Assembly: GCA_946122785.1 (NCBI GenBank)
Contig: CAMGYJ010000006.1
Span: 36,290,066-36,354,065 of the forward strand
Source of the DNA: Linum tenue
Lineage: Eukaryota > Streptophyta > Magnoliopsida > Malpighiales > Linaceae
Length of the DNA: 64,000 nt
Direction: 5' to 3'
The notes below the pieces were generated by a model, which saw nothing but the letters and a program-made list of their open reading frames with translations, did no database searches and was not told the origin of the DNA. This document shows, piece by piece, positions 11,366 through 22,878 of this stretch. Every line of letters begins with the position of its first letter. The first letter of the stretch is position 1. Made by a program: the position numbers and the translations under genes.

Positions 11366-12521
11366 GGCAAAATACACTTGTATATCCGTAACTTTTACGT
11401 TTGTGACAAATATAGCCACAACTATCTGAAAACATAAAATAGCCAATTCCGTCTATCAATTTAACGGTGTTACTTTATAGTCTGACTGGACTGACGGAAA
11501 TGCTAACATGACATTTTTTGTCGGACACGTGGATTGACAAAACAAATATAAATAATATAAATGCAATTTTTCTGATCTAATAAAATGAAATATAAATATA
11601 AATATAAAGTCCCCGCCGCCAACATCATCTCCATCCCTCCTTTCCTCCACCCATTACCTCTCTTTGAATCCCTCAAAGGCAATTAATCAGGTCTCAAGTC
11701 AATTGTCGATTTTCAATGAAACCCAAAATTCCCAAAATCCCAACGGAACCCAGAAATTCCAATGAGAGCATGAAGATGTGGAGAACGAGCAGGGAGACTG
11801 CGGTGGGGAATCATCTCTTCTTTGTCTTCGGCGTGGAATCGTCTCCCTGTTCGTCGGGTGATAAAGATCTAGATCAACAACGCTCCCGCCTGGCTACAAT
11901 TCCACAGACAGCGCGACATTCCAATCTACAGCAGCACCGCCCTTATCTTTTTAGTCACCAGCACGAACCCAGCATCCGCCTCTCCCTCACTCGACGGCGT
12001 TCGTTCAGGTGTACGATTAGCGGGGCGGGGCCGACGGCGGTGGCAGTGGCGGTGGTGAGAGGCGGAGGAAAGAGGGGAAGAGGGTGGGAAGAGGATGGTG
12101 GAGGCCTGGAGTTGGTTGTTATGATGAAGCGGCTGGATCGAATTGATAGTCAGCGCCACCGATTGAAATGAGTGTCTCAAAACCCTAATCGAGTTTGGGA
12201 GAAGGTAGGATAGAGTGGGCATGCAGGTGGATGAGAATAAGAGGAAAAATAGAAAAAATTATTGTTATTTTAAATAATTGATGACGTGGCATCTACATGT
12301 AAAGTTATTCTAATTTATTGCTTACGTGGACGATGAGTTGGATCCAAGTCAGCGTTCTGTCACAGAATTTGACGGCATCTCTAACACCGTTAAAGTTTCT
12401 AACGGAAATGGCTAGATTTGTCACACGACCATCCAATTTCTTGGCTATTTTGTGTTTTCTGATAGTTATGGCTATATTTGTCAAAAACGTGAAAGTTATG
12501 GTTATTCAAGTGTATTTTGCC
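11366..12521. mobile_element. Mutator-like element with long terminal inverted repeats
   Basis: 1,156 bp flanked by perfect 9-bp direct repeats TATAATTTA (11357-11365 and 12522-12530). Both ends begin GGCAAAATACACTTG, and similarity in inverted orientation continues for more than 100 bp with gaps (for example GACAAATATAGCCA on the left versus the same string in the reverse complement of the right end). There is no transposase. The interior (11610-12200) is GC- and CT-rich compared with its flanks and might be captured host DNA, but I recognise no protein in it. TSD and TIRs are seen directly; the MULE assignment follows from 9-bp TSD and long TIRs. Confidence 0.82.
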
Positions 12522-12530
12522 TATAATTTA

Positions 12531-12868
12531 TACATAGTTCATTTTTAAACTATAATTTATACATTCTTTTATAGTTTCCAAAAAATGAATTTTCAAAACC
12601 ACATATTATTTTTCTCTAATAAATATGACGTGTTAAAATGCACATCCACTGAACCTAAATCTAGATGTGAGGCAGTTTGTTTTTAAGTTGGTGTAGTTTC
12701 AATTTCATGGAGTGCTAGCTTCTAGTATGATATGTATTTCACCATCACCGACACAAAATCAGCATTGTTTATGTTTCTACAACTTAATTGTTTGACGTGA
12801 ATGTCTCGGTTGTCTGTGCATCTGCATTTTTCTTTCGTTATTTTTAATTTATATTAGTTTCATTTTAA
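12531..12868. other. Intergenic, nothing recognised
   Basis: AT-rich spacer between two TIR elements; no ORF, repeat or RNA gene seen. Confidence 0.5.
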
Positions 12869-12877
12869 TATAAAATA

Positions 12878-13978
12878 AGGTATGCTTATAGTGACATGCA
12901 TGTCACCGTAACTTGCACTTTTAGATCGATCTCATATAGGATTAGGTCGATCTAATATGTCGTTTCAGTTTTGTGAGGTTCCCGAATACACTAATGTGGG
13001 CACCCTAATGACTTATCACGGTCGACCTTTAAAATGTAGTGGTCGACCGTTTGTAGTTTAAGTTGTCATTGTTAGTCTACCACAATAAAACATCGGTCGC
13101 CCTTTTCATTGGCGTCAGAAGCAAAATGGTCGACCGTAAAGGTATATAGGTCGACAACTTGATGGCGGTCATTAACAAAATGGTCTACCATTTACAGAAA
13201 GAGGTCGACGAGATAGAAGAGAAGTGTTGTATACATTTATCCATCATCATTTGACGTAAAATGAAGATCAAGTGTTGGTTTCGCGGTCGACATAATCCGG
13301 TACGAGGTCGACCGAATACAAGAAAATCAACCTATGCCCTGCGTCTTTTTTGCTTATGTATGTCGATGTGGGTGGTTCTTTTGCTCGTACAAGTTACGGA
13401 TCAAACCAACAGAATTAGTCATAAATAATGATGACAAGGACTCATAACTTCCACGTGGTCGACCTCTTGAATCACGTACAACAGCAACCGCAAAGGATCT
13501 TCTTCACAAAAGCTCCAACCGTAAAAAAAACCTAATTCAGAGTTTCAGTGGCGGTGAAGGTGACATATATTCGTATTTATAGATATTTAGGATGGGAATT
13601 GGCCGAATTAAGTGGTAGATAAGTTAGGGTTACCTTTTTGATGTTGGAATCCTTATCCATTACGGATACGGCGTGCACGCGGTCGACCTCGTACTTATGC
13701 GGCCGACCTCAGTTAATCAAAATGGTCGGCCTATGAGGTATTTAGGTCGACCTTTCATTCTGTTCGCTTCCCAAAGAGGTCGGCCATTTGCTATAAAAGG
13801 TCAACTGCGTCGTTGAACCTCACCAAACTGAAACGGCATATTAGGTCGACCTACTCCTATATAAGGTCGACCTAAAAGTGCAGATTAGGTCGACCTAATC
13901 CTATATAAGGTCGACCTAAACGTACAAGTTACGGTGACATGCAAGTTACATTGACATCATGTCACCGTAGCAAAGTCC
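12878..13978. mobile_element. TIR element packed with GGTCGACC palindromes
   Basis: 1,101 bp flanked by 9-bp direct repeats TATAAAATA (12869-12877 and 13979-13987). The ends match in inverted orientation, for example GTGACATGCATGTCACCGTA on the left versus GCATGTCACCGTAACTTG on the right complement, followed by TTTAGGTCGACCTTATATAG-like sequence and TCAGTTTKGTGAGGTT on both sides. The interior holds at least a dozen copies of GGTCGACC or one-base variants in both orientations. No coding capacity. The AT-rich TSD could arise by chance, so the exact ends are less certain than for the neighbouring MULE. Confidence 0.65.
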
Positions 13979-13987
13979 TATAAAATA

Positions 13988-15290
13988 TAATCATACTAAA
14001 TAGTTTGAGACAATTTAAACTATAGTTATGCATTATTAACATAAAATAATAATTATAAGATCTACAATCAATATACATCATTCATCGTAATTCATAATTC
14101 GAATCAAAATTATAACACATCAATTTAAAAATAATTTAAAATTTACACTCAATTACCAAGTATCAACTAATTAAACATTAATCACAAGAACCACATGATC
14201 ATCATCATCCACAAACTGACAAACATCAAAGACACAAAAAGACTACCGGGGAGTGACGTTTTCCATTGATTGCAAAGGGCACATGGAGAGAAGGGTGACT
14301 TTCATTTTCTCACACTTTGTGATGTTGGGGACTTTGAGTGTAAGTTTGTTCGAGATAGGTGAGAATTGAGATGTTTGGAATTACGACTTCGGTTGGTATT
14401 GCATCTTGGGAATTTTTTTTTTTTTTTTTGCTAAAGTTCAAAACTATGTGGTTATACTAGTAGGTGGTTATCGATTTACTTAGTGATTAACCATTACCAT
14501 TAGTCGGTTAATGGTTAACCATTAATTGATTAATCGGTTACTAGTTAAACACTAATAAGTTAGTACTTAGTACATTAATGGTTAACCACTAAGCAAAAAC
14601 AACTTACCAATAAATCGAACCATTAAGAAATTATCGGTTATTGATTAATCACTAATCGTCATGATCAGTTAATCACTAACTGCCATAATTGATTATTAAT
14701 TACCACTTTCATTATCACTTTTAACCAATAACCTCAATAGCCGGCTAAGCATTTACCATTATATCACACAAACTTGTTGTCAGGCATGTTAGAATAGTCA
14801 TTGAGAAGTGTAAGATATAGCATATCAATCCTTTTTTTTAGAACGAGTTGAAGATTTGCAACTCCCAAACACACACACACATAGGGTTAGTTTTGGCCCT
14901 ACTGTAACTTTTGTATAAAGCATTTTCTGACTGGAGTTTTTATAGAAGTACTAGAAAAATAAACTAATATAATTTTTAATATAAAATATGAATAAAATTC
15001 AAAAAAATATAACCTTCTTAGACTTCTTATATATTAAATAATAATATTTTTATTTATTTATTTTTATAATAATATACATGAAAGAGAATTGTATTTTCCA
15101 AAATAAAATTAAAATATGATAAGGATAATCTTGTATTTTCAACACAACTTTTTGCAGAAGCTCCAAATAAGAAGTTCTACTTTTATGTTATACAAAAACA
15201 TTTTTCAACTTTGAAAAGCTGAGCTTTTAGAAGTGTTTGTCACTGCTTAACCTTTCGAAGTAGAAAACACTTTTAAAAGCTGGCCAAATA
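13988..15290. other. Non-coding, low-complexity stretches
   Basis: No gene seen. A poly-T run lies near 14410-14429. 14455-14760 is a degenerate array of GGTTAACCATTAAT / AATCGGTTA words. 14870-15295 has hAT-MITE-like ends (TTTTGGCC near 14895 and GGCCAAA near 15285) but no convincing target duplication. Confidence 0.45.
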
Positions 15291-15299
15291 TAGGCATAT

Positions 15300-16330
15300 A
15301 TGATTTTGTCTTCGGTACCATTGCCTTGAGGATAGGGACACCGGATGACGATACGTAACGCGGTGAACCCTAGTAATATGTATATAAGTTAAGATAGAAG
15401 TAGAGAACTTCTATAAGCCATTAAGGACTAAAGTGTTAAGGATCAAAGTGAGAACGACTTTCATGTAAAATAGGAATGTTCTATTAATGTGTTAGTAAGG
15501 ATTTGCTTGGGCAAAGATCTTAGGAAGTAACGACGAGATTGACCCCTTCCCACTCACCAGGTGTGGAAAGGGGAAGAGGACGTAATTAACCAGCACGAGG
15601 AGGTTAATCAAGGAGGTCAGACGCGTCAAACTTAAAGATGCCAGAAGGCTCAGGGTAACTAGAAGGGACCCCTTTATCATATTTGTCTTTATTTTGTGTC
15701 TTATTAGTATACTAGGAAACTCAAGGAGTATGTTTTTAGTGTTCAGATTGTAGTTTCCCAAGTGTTTAGGGCCTTTCGTTTGAAATTCTTAGTTATTGTC
15801 AATTTGATTTTGAAAATGTGATTTGGGTTGCTCCCGAGTAACAGTTTTTGTGTTTGAGTTATGGTTTGGTTTTTTTCAAAAGTGTCGGGTTGTTTCATTT
15901 TGGTATCAGAGTCAGCATTCCTTTGTTTCTTGGTCTCCAAGAAATACTTGAATGACGATCTAAGTTTTCAAAGGTTAAGTTTTAAAGGGAAAAAGGAATT
16001 TCAAGAAAAATGGTTGGCCAACCGATTTGAAGAGGTTTATAGAGTTTTCAGTATACTCAAGCATGATAAGACAAATAAATGTGGTTCTAATAAGGGTACT
16101 ATTTATTTGCAGAGCAAGTAATATACATGTTAATCTTGTGGCGGCTAGGCAACCCCCGGATTACGTGGCTTTTTTCGGAGGCGAGGAGTGGTGAATTTTG
16201 ATGGAGACCGCTCGACGGACTCTAGTGAGGTGGAGGAGTGGCTAGCTAAGGTCACGCGCACCAGGGAAATCCAAGTTAGAACGAAGAAGATAAGATTTGA
16301 TTAACAAAACCAGGAAAATTAAAATGTCTT
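15300..16330 (+). mobile_element. Degraded LTR-retrotransposon remnant with iMet-type PBS
   Basis: TTTTGGTATCAGAGTCAGC at 15895-15914 resembles the canonical primer-binding site TGGTATCAGAGC for initiator tRNA-Met, directly after an LTR-like end (GTTGTTTCA). The start of the LTR was not found. Around 16190-16310 a short stretch reads like gag (VEEWLAKVTR), with a stop soon after. No pol is present. Confidence 0.45.
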
Positions 16331-16339
16331 TAATTCACA

Positions 16340-17459
16340 ACCCTTAGATCTGGAGCCTACTTAGAAGGAAGAGTCTAGATTTGGTTATACAAGTTATGCA
16401 CCCTATCTTGGGCCAATGAGCCATATAATGCGCCTCAATCCCCCCATATACAATTAATACGATCTCGTTCCATTATTTTCCACTTTCCATTTTCGGATAG
16501 AGAGAAACAAAGCGCGTACAGGGGACGTTCGGCAGGAAATCGGGAAGCTTGATATTAGGGTTTTAGGAGTCCAAAAATCCCATAAACCGTATGTAACCCT
16601 TCTGTACAATTTAGTTCATTAATTTATGAGCTTGAGATTCATTCTCGGTTGATAAATTCCTTAGGTTTCCCATTAGTGGAATTACGGTTTGGAAGGTTTC
16701 GAAAGCCGAATTAATCTCAAATTTCATATTAGATCTTCTTACAGCGAGGTAATGAATATTCTAGTTCTAACATTTGAATTTCGGCAAGTATCTAGGTTGG
16801 AGCCGGAATAGTTGAATTTAGCTCCGACTGAGGTTTAATGTGTTTTTATCGAGAATTTGACTCGGAGTCTAGTATTAACATTAATGGGGACACTGAAGGG
16901 GATATTAGGACGGTTTCAAATTTTGATGTTGGGTTCGTTGGTGAAAATTGAAGTTTCATATGGGAAGCTAAAATTGGTGTTTGAACGACCAGAACTAGTG
17001 AGGGATTAGCACAACAAACAGGGTTTGTCATATCATAATAATTATACTAATGCTTGGAATTTGCCTAGGTGAACTAGAATGGCATGATTCGGGGTGTATG
17101 AACCTTTGGGCTATATGATGAACCCTAGACTATTGTATGATATTATTGCCTTGCCCTAATCTTTATGGACCTGGTGTATGTTGACGATTGCATATATGTT
17201 TCCATTTGTGGGTTTAATTGTGGATATGACTCTATAATGGTTTGAGATGGTGCTTGAATATGAGCTCTCATGATTGTTGTATTTGGATTCACAATTGGGA
17301 AAATATACTTACCAAAATGATATTATGATGTTTAAGGAGGATGACTTGCACGAGGTTTATCCTGATGAAGTGCAATTATATGACTCCTCATTTACCTATG
17401 TTGAGTCAATTATGGCCTAGTCAAGTACATTTCTAAGTAACAAATTGTGATTAAGTAGG
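16340..17459 (+). mobile_element. Old Ty3/gypsy LTR, left part (interrupted by element A)
   Basis: Non-coding DNA that resumes at 31540 after element A. Together with 31540-33226 it looks like one long, decayed LTR, because the right end GTGTTACA at 33219-33226 is followed by ATTTAGTATCTGAGCCTG, a mutated iMet-type PBS. The left boundary is not resolved. Confidence 0.4.
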
Positions 17460-17979
17460 TGATTCGGGCCTAATTGTACATGTTTTATCCTCGTTTCTCT
17501 TTGACGTTTGTTGCAATTGAGCTCCAAAAGGGGTGGTTTTACGCTAGATTTCTTGTGTTTTAGCGTGTTTCAGGATCTAACAGGTGAAACCAACCCCGGA
17601 GTCGAAAGTTGGAAGAAAAGGAGCAAAAAGGAGGAAAGAGCCTGTGTTCAAGGTCTGCCATTGGAGTTCAAGGTCTTACAGGACCATGAACTGGAGCCAA
17701 AATCCGTGAACCTCGAAGCGTCCAGGGAGAATTTGAAGGTTATTGACGCCGAGTGAGTTCACGGTCGTTAAGACCGTGAACTCTAAGCACAAACCGTGAA
17801 CTGTGGATGTGAAGGAGTGTGTTTGGTCTCAACATTGAGTTCACAGACGTGTTTCAATGTTCACGGCCATGAACTAAGGTCTAAGACCGTGAACTGCTCA
17901 ACGCGTCCTTGAACTAAGACCGTGAACTGCTCAACGCGCCCTTGAACTCAGCTCTAAGACCTTGAACTGAGCCTGATTT

Positions 17980-17986
17980 GGGTATA
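17980..17986 (+). promoter_or_regulatory. TATA box in element A LTR
   Basis: TATAAAA in the context GGGTATAAAAGGAGAGG; the 3' LTR has the same string at about 30267. Transcription would start about 30 bp downstream and define the U3/R boundary. Position and sequence are seen; activity is inferred. Confidence 0.6.
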
Positions 17987-18088
17987 AAAGGAGAGGGGAG
18001 CTGAAGGAGAAGAGAGAGCTTGTTTTTGGGGGAGAAGAAACACTTTCTTTCTCTAGAGTTTCAACCTAAACACCAAAGGGGAGTTCTA

Positions 18089-18094
<6 letters not shown>

Positions 18095-18129
<35 letters not shown>
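18095..18129. repeat. (GA)17 microsatellite in 5' LTR of A
   Basis: The corresponding site of the 3' LTR (near 30375) has only a short GAGAGAGAGAGA stretch, so the tract expanded after insertion or differs between the two LTRs. Confidence 0.9.
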
Positions 18130-18131
<2 letters not shown>

Positions 18132-18548
18132 CTAGATTGATCTTGGGGCATCATTGGAGGCTTGGGTGGAAGATTCAAGCCTAGAAGAAGAAGATCTTGA
18201 GCTCAAATTTTTAATCTCTCTCTCTAGAAACTCACTCTTATCTCTTGGGTGTTGTAGATCCCTAACTAATACTTTGTAATTACTTGTTTAGATTGAATGA
18301 TTGTCATTGGGTATTGTTTAATTCAATGATTGAGGTATTATTCATGTTGATTGTGCATGCTTATGCTTAGTAATATAAGGGTTGTGCATGTTTTGTGCTT
18401 AGCATCTTTAGGTTTGTGCATTTTGGTGTTTAACAATCTAATTAGCCACTTTAAACTAGGTTAATTTCGGGCAAACCTCAATGTTGAATTAAGCAAATTG
18501 GTTAAGCGTGATTAAGCCGTCCAACCTTGAGTTGAGTGAGGGAGTAAG

Positions 18549-19887
18549 TGATAGACCGATAATTATACATGTTTTCACCCATATTCTGAAGCCGTTTATG
18601 ATGTGGAATCTCGTATTTTAAGCCGATTTTACGCTAGGTTGTGTGTTTATGTCATATTTCAGGTCCCGGCGTTGGAATCGAGGCGGAGAAACGAGTTCTG
18701 GGTCGAAAGGAGCAGAGATGGGACAAAGCGGGCTGCAGGAGGAAAATACCCGGTCAGGTGGCCAAATACCCGACCGGGTATTCAACACTTATGGGCGCCC
18801 GAGAAGCAGAGAGGGGCCCGGGCAAAACAGTAAAATCCCCGGTCGGGGATCATGGCGAGTGACCGGGGATTCTTCCCTTAATGAAACGGTGCGCTGCGGA
18901 AATACCCGGTCGAGACCCAAAATACCCGACCGGGTATTTCGACCGGGTATCGCGACCAGGCAGCCAATTTAAGGAGAAAGAAGGCCAGCATTGAAGGGAT
19001 CCGAGTTTTTGAGAGAGAAATCGATTCCTAGAGAGAGAAAGCGACGAACCAGAGTTCCCAAGCGCCATAGATCGATCTTCAACACCATTGGAGCCCGGTT
19101 TGAGCTTGGAGAAGTGCGATTAAACGTCCAGGAGCAGAAATCCAACTTCACAGTATGATTTCCGCGTCTGAATCTGCTTTTGCTTCTTTCTCTATGGAGT
19201 AGTTTCCCCATTCATCTGGGTATGGGGAACCCTAGATTTGTATGCTAGGTCTGATTGTATGAACCCAAGTACAGAGTTTGTGAATTGATTATATTCGATT
19301 GAGGTTTGAATGATTGAATGACTTGAATCCTGATCAAATTCCTGTTGTTTCTGCTTTAACCTAGAATGAGAATATCTGCCTAGGTTGATAGAGTACCCTT
19401 AATCGAAGGTGGCGAATTGGTGACTTTAGTCGAGAAGCCAATTCGCTATTCTGTACCGAAGACAGTTCGGTAGTGGAGGTTTGGTTCATTAGGGCCTCAA
19501 TCTGTTTACTCCGGTGGAGGTTAGTCGCCCGCTAGAGACTCAGATTGAGAGGGTCTGGAGACCTTTAGTCGAGACTTCAGGCTAATTGAGAACCTTCCGC
19601 AGTATAACTTTCATGAAAACTGAACTTGGTAAATTGCAATCCGACTTAACTGCAGTCTAGGGGAAACCATATCCGGGTGACCTCTCCTGACTTGACAACA
19701 ACCGTTTACTTGCTTTGTGTTTTGTTTGCTTGAGTTGCCCTAAAAGTTCACCGCTAAATAACAAGAATTCACCGAGTAGTCATCACATCTAGGACCCGGG
19801 TTGACAATAAAACCCAAACCCGCTATACTACGCTTTAGGAAGTGGTTAAACTTGGCCATTTTCTAGAGTGACAGTAGGAGTGAGTCA
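18549..19887 (+). repeat. Element B 5' LTR
   Basis: 1,339 bp, TG...CA. 18740-18960 carries several copies of ATACCCGGTC and its complement GACCGGGTAT, with variants CCCCGGTCGGGGAT, spaced irregularly. Confidence 0.92.
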
Positions 19888-19893
19888 AGTTTT

Positions 19894-19911
19894 TGGCGCC
19901 GTTTCCGGGGA
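19894..19911 (+). other. Primer-binding site of B (tRNA-Asp)
   Basis: TGGCGCCGTTTCCGGGGA, complementary with one mismatch to the 3' end of plant tRNA-Asp (UCCCCGGCAACGGCGCCA). Minus-strand DNA synthesis would be primed here. Confidence 0.85.
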
Positions 19912-20034
19912 CGGCTAGGTTGTTGAAGAAAAGTGATTTCTGTTACTTTAGCATTTTCATTTTCGGATTGAGTTTTTGTTTTTCCCACTTGTGCCTTCAC
20001 GGGTTTGCATTGCTTGATTGTGTGCAGATAGTGC

Positions 20035-22878
20035 ATGACCCGTAGCCAGTCGGGAGGTTTACTGCCGTTGAATCCTGAGATTGAGCGCACCTGCAAACAA
20101 CTTCGGAGACAACAGCGAGCTAGACTGGCTACGGTGGAGCGCCGAGACGGCCAATTGAGCAGCGACACCGAGGACGAGTACGAGATGGAAGGTGATCAGA
20201 ACCCGCCTCCTCAGAACCAGATCCTGGGGAACGACCCAAATCCCCAGGGAGCTGGGAACCATCATCATCCGCCACCACCGGGTCCCACCTTGGAGTACTA
20301 CTATACTCCACGGATTGCTGACATCCGCCCGGTCATCCTCTATCCGCCCATTCCTGCAAACAACTTCGAGATCAAGCCATGCTGGATTCAGCTTATCACA
20401 TCATCTATCCAGTTCCATGGTTTGAAGGATGAGGAAGCCCGGGCACACCTTTCCCGTTTTCTGCAGCTGACGAACGGGTTCAAGCTGAATGGTGTTCCGG
20501 ATGATGCAATCCGCCTTCACCTTTTCCCCCATTCTCTGGCGGGGAATGCTAAGAGGTGGTTGGAGACCCAGCCCCCACTGTCCATCACTTCTTGGGACGA
20601 CCTGGCGGATAAGTTCGTGCACAGATATTATCCGGCATCGAAGACTACTGAGATTCAGCGGGAGATCACTCACTTCCGCCAAGAGCCAGATGAGTCCCTT
20701 CGTGATGCATGGGAGCGGTACATGGGATACTTCTGGCAGTGTCCCCATCATGGCTTCAGCGATGCTTTCACAGTGGGGAACTTCTACAGTGCCCTCACCC
20801 CAGACAGCCAGACGGTGATCGAGTCTCTATGCCCAGGAGGGGATATCCTTACCAAGACTCCACCCGAGCTGAACCAGATGATCAGTACCTTGGCTGCCCG
20901 CGATCATTCCTGGGGGCAGAGTGGCAGAGGCAGGCATTCCCGGGACCGTGGTGTGCATGCCATGGAGGCTAGGTCCGGGCTAGAGTAGCAGGTGGCTGAG
21001 TTGGTGCAGACACTGAAGCAGCCTAACAGTCTCCTTCCGGGCCGAGGTGTAGCTACGCCTCCAGTAGCTCAGTGTCAGTGGTGTGAGAGCCCGAATCACT
21101 TGGTGGAGGATTGTCAGTCTATGAGGGAGTCTTCCACTCCCCAAGAGCAGGTGGACTTCATAGCAAATGCTCGGCGCCTGGACCCATACAGCAACACCTA
21201 CAATGAGGGATGGCGCCAGCATCCCAACTTTGCCTGGAGCAGCAACACCAACAAACCACCTGGGTTTCCAGCACCAGCAGGTGGTTTTCAGCAGAGGCAG
21301 CCCTTCCAGGCTAGGCAAGGGCCACCACCACAGCAGCAGCCCTACCAGCCTAGGCAAGGGCAGCCATTCCAGCAGCCCCAGGGCCAGTTTGCTCAGCCTC
21401 CAGCAGCCGCAGCTCCCGATAATCAGATGGCTGATCTGAAGAATATTTTGGCGACATTCATGACCACCAGCCAGGCGAATTTCGCGAGGGTGGACCAGAG
21501 CATAGCCTCTTTGGAGGCAGGGCAGAGGAACCAGGGTGCTATTTTGCAAGCTCTACAGCACCAAGTCGGTGTCCTAGCGCGCCAGCTTACTGCTCGGGCC
21601 CCGGGGACTCTACCTGCCACCATCATCTCCAATCCACGGGACCCGCACGAGACCGCACATGCCATTTTCACCCTGAGCGGCAGGCCTACATCAGCTGACC
21701 CTGCCCCGAGCAGGCAGGAGGCACCACTACCTGCTTCAGCACTTCCAGCCGGTGATGCAGAAGTGCGGGTGGAGAAGGAAGCCCTTGCTCCCAAGCCACA
21801 ACCAGTGGTGAAGGAGCACGTACCCCAGCTTCCCTTTCCCACTCGCCTTCACAAGGAAAAGCTGGAGACTGAGTTTGCCAAGTTTACGGCAATGTTGAAG
21901 CAGCTCAACATCAGCGTACCATTTACGGAGGCACTGTCGAAGATGCCCAAGTACGCGAAGTTCATGAAAGATCTCTGTACCAACAAGAAGAAACTTGGGG
22001 ATCTCTCGACAGTGCTGCTGAGCGAGGAATGATCTGCCATCCTGCAGAACAAGCTGCCCGAAAAGCGCAAGGATCCAGGGAGTTTTACTATCCCTCTTAC
22101 TATTGGCAGCATGCATGTAGGAAAGTCCTTGGCGGACCTAGGAGCTAGCATCAATGTCATGCCATATAAATTGTTCAAAAAGCTAGACCTAGGTGAACTT
22201 AGCCCTACTAGGATGAGCATTCAGCTAGATGATCGTTCCGTGGTGCATCCTAGGGGTATCATAGAAGATTTGCTTGTTAATGTGGGTGCATTCACATATC
22301 CTGTTGATTTTGTTCTTCTGGATATAAATGATGATGTGGATGTGCCTTTGATTCTGGGTAGACCATTTCTTGCCACCGCCAAGGCACTGATTGATGTGCA
22401 TGATGGTAAACTGATCCTGCGTGCTGGGAATGAACAGGCTATTTTTCCTGTGACTGAGTTTGATCATTGTGCTATGATTTTTGTATCGCCTGTGCATGCT
22501 ATTTCTGATCAGGTACACGAGCCTGTCGTGTACCCTTCTGCACCTCTCATTTTGCAGGATCCGCCTATCATTCCTTCCCCGCCACTCCATCCAGTCTCGC
22601 CTCCGAACAAAAAGCTCAAGGAGGAGTGGCGGCCAAAGCCGCAGGTGGCTAAGCCTGCACGAAAGAAAGGTGGAGACCACTACGAGCTGGTCCCACCCCC
22701 TGCACCACGACCACCCTGGCCATCCGAGTACTCACTCGCCTGCATCTTGCCGGATGGCCAGGTCGAGCTGACCGATGCTGGTGGTTGCAACCGTTGGGTG
22801 CACGGTCACCACCTGAAGCTGTACCTCAAGAGCGATGTGGATCCGCTCTTGGAGGCACCTGTTCCTGCACCTCCCTGA
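20035..22878 (+). pseudogene. Athila-type gag-protease polyprotein with two in-frame stops
   Basis: One reading frame of 948 codons starting at ATG 20035 (MTRSQSGG, a common Athila start), interrupted by TAG at 20986-20988 and TGA at 22030-22032. The gag part (codons ~120-300) has the retrotransposon-gag core with LSRFLQLTNGFKLNGV, LAGNAKRWLETQP and DLADKFVHRYYP. A Pro/Gln-rich linker follows (21240-21420), then a C-X2-C type motif QCQWCESPNHLVEDC (zinc-knuckle-like). The retropepsin domain begins near 22090 with the active site ADLGASINVMP and VPLILGRPFL. The frame ends in TGA at 22876-22878 with no RT. Gag would assemble particles and protease would cleave the polyprotein. With no frameshift, the two stops look recent or possibly suppressible; I favour recent decay. 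Confidence 0.88.

Larger units (their letters stand above)
17460..18548 (+). repeat. Element A 5' LTR, left part
   Basis: First 1,089 bp of the 5' LTR. Its U3-like part repeats GACCGTGAACT and its complement AGTTCACGGTC. GGTATAAAAGGAGAGGGGAG (17978-17997) contains a TATA box followed by a purine-rich leader, a plausible retrotransposon promoter. A (GA)n tract lies at 18095-18129. Confidence 0.88.

Noticed and set aside
11716..12171. 151-codon ORF inside the Mutator-like element
   Set aside because: No recognisable domain and an overlapping minus-strand ORF of similar quality; may be captured DNA but not supported as a gene.
14870..15295. Possible hAT MITE with TTTTGGCC/GGCCAAA ends
   Set aside because: End similarity is short and no 8-bp duplication could be matched.
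18603..18972. ORFs inside the B LTRs, duplicated at 24188-24566
   Set aside because: LTR sequence; the 14-bp indel between copies would shift one frame, and no domain is seen.
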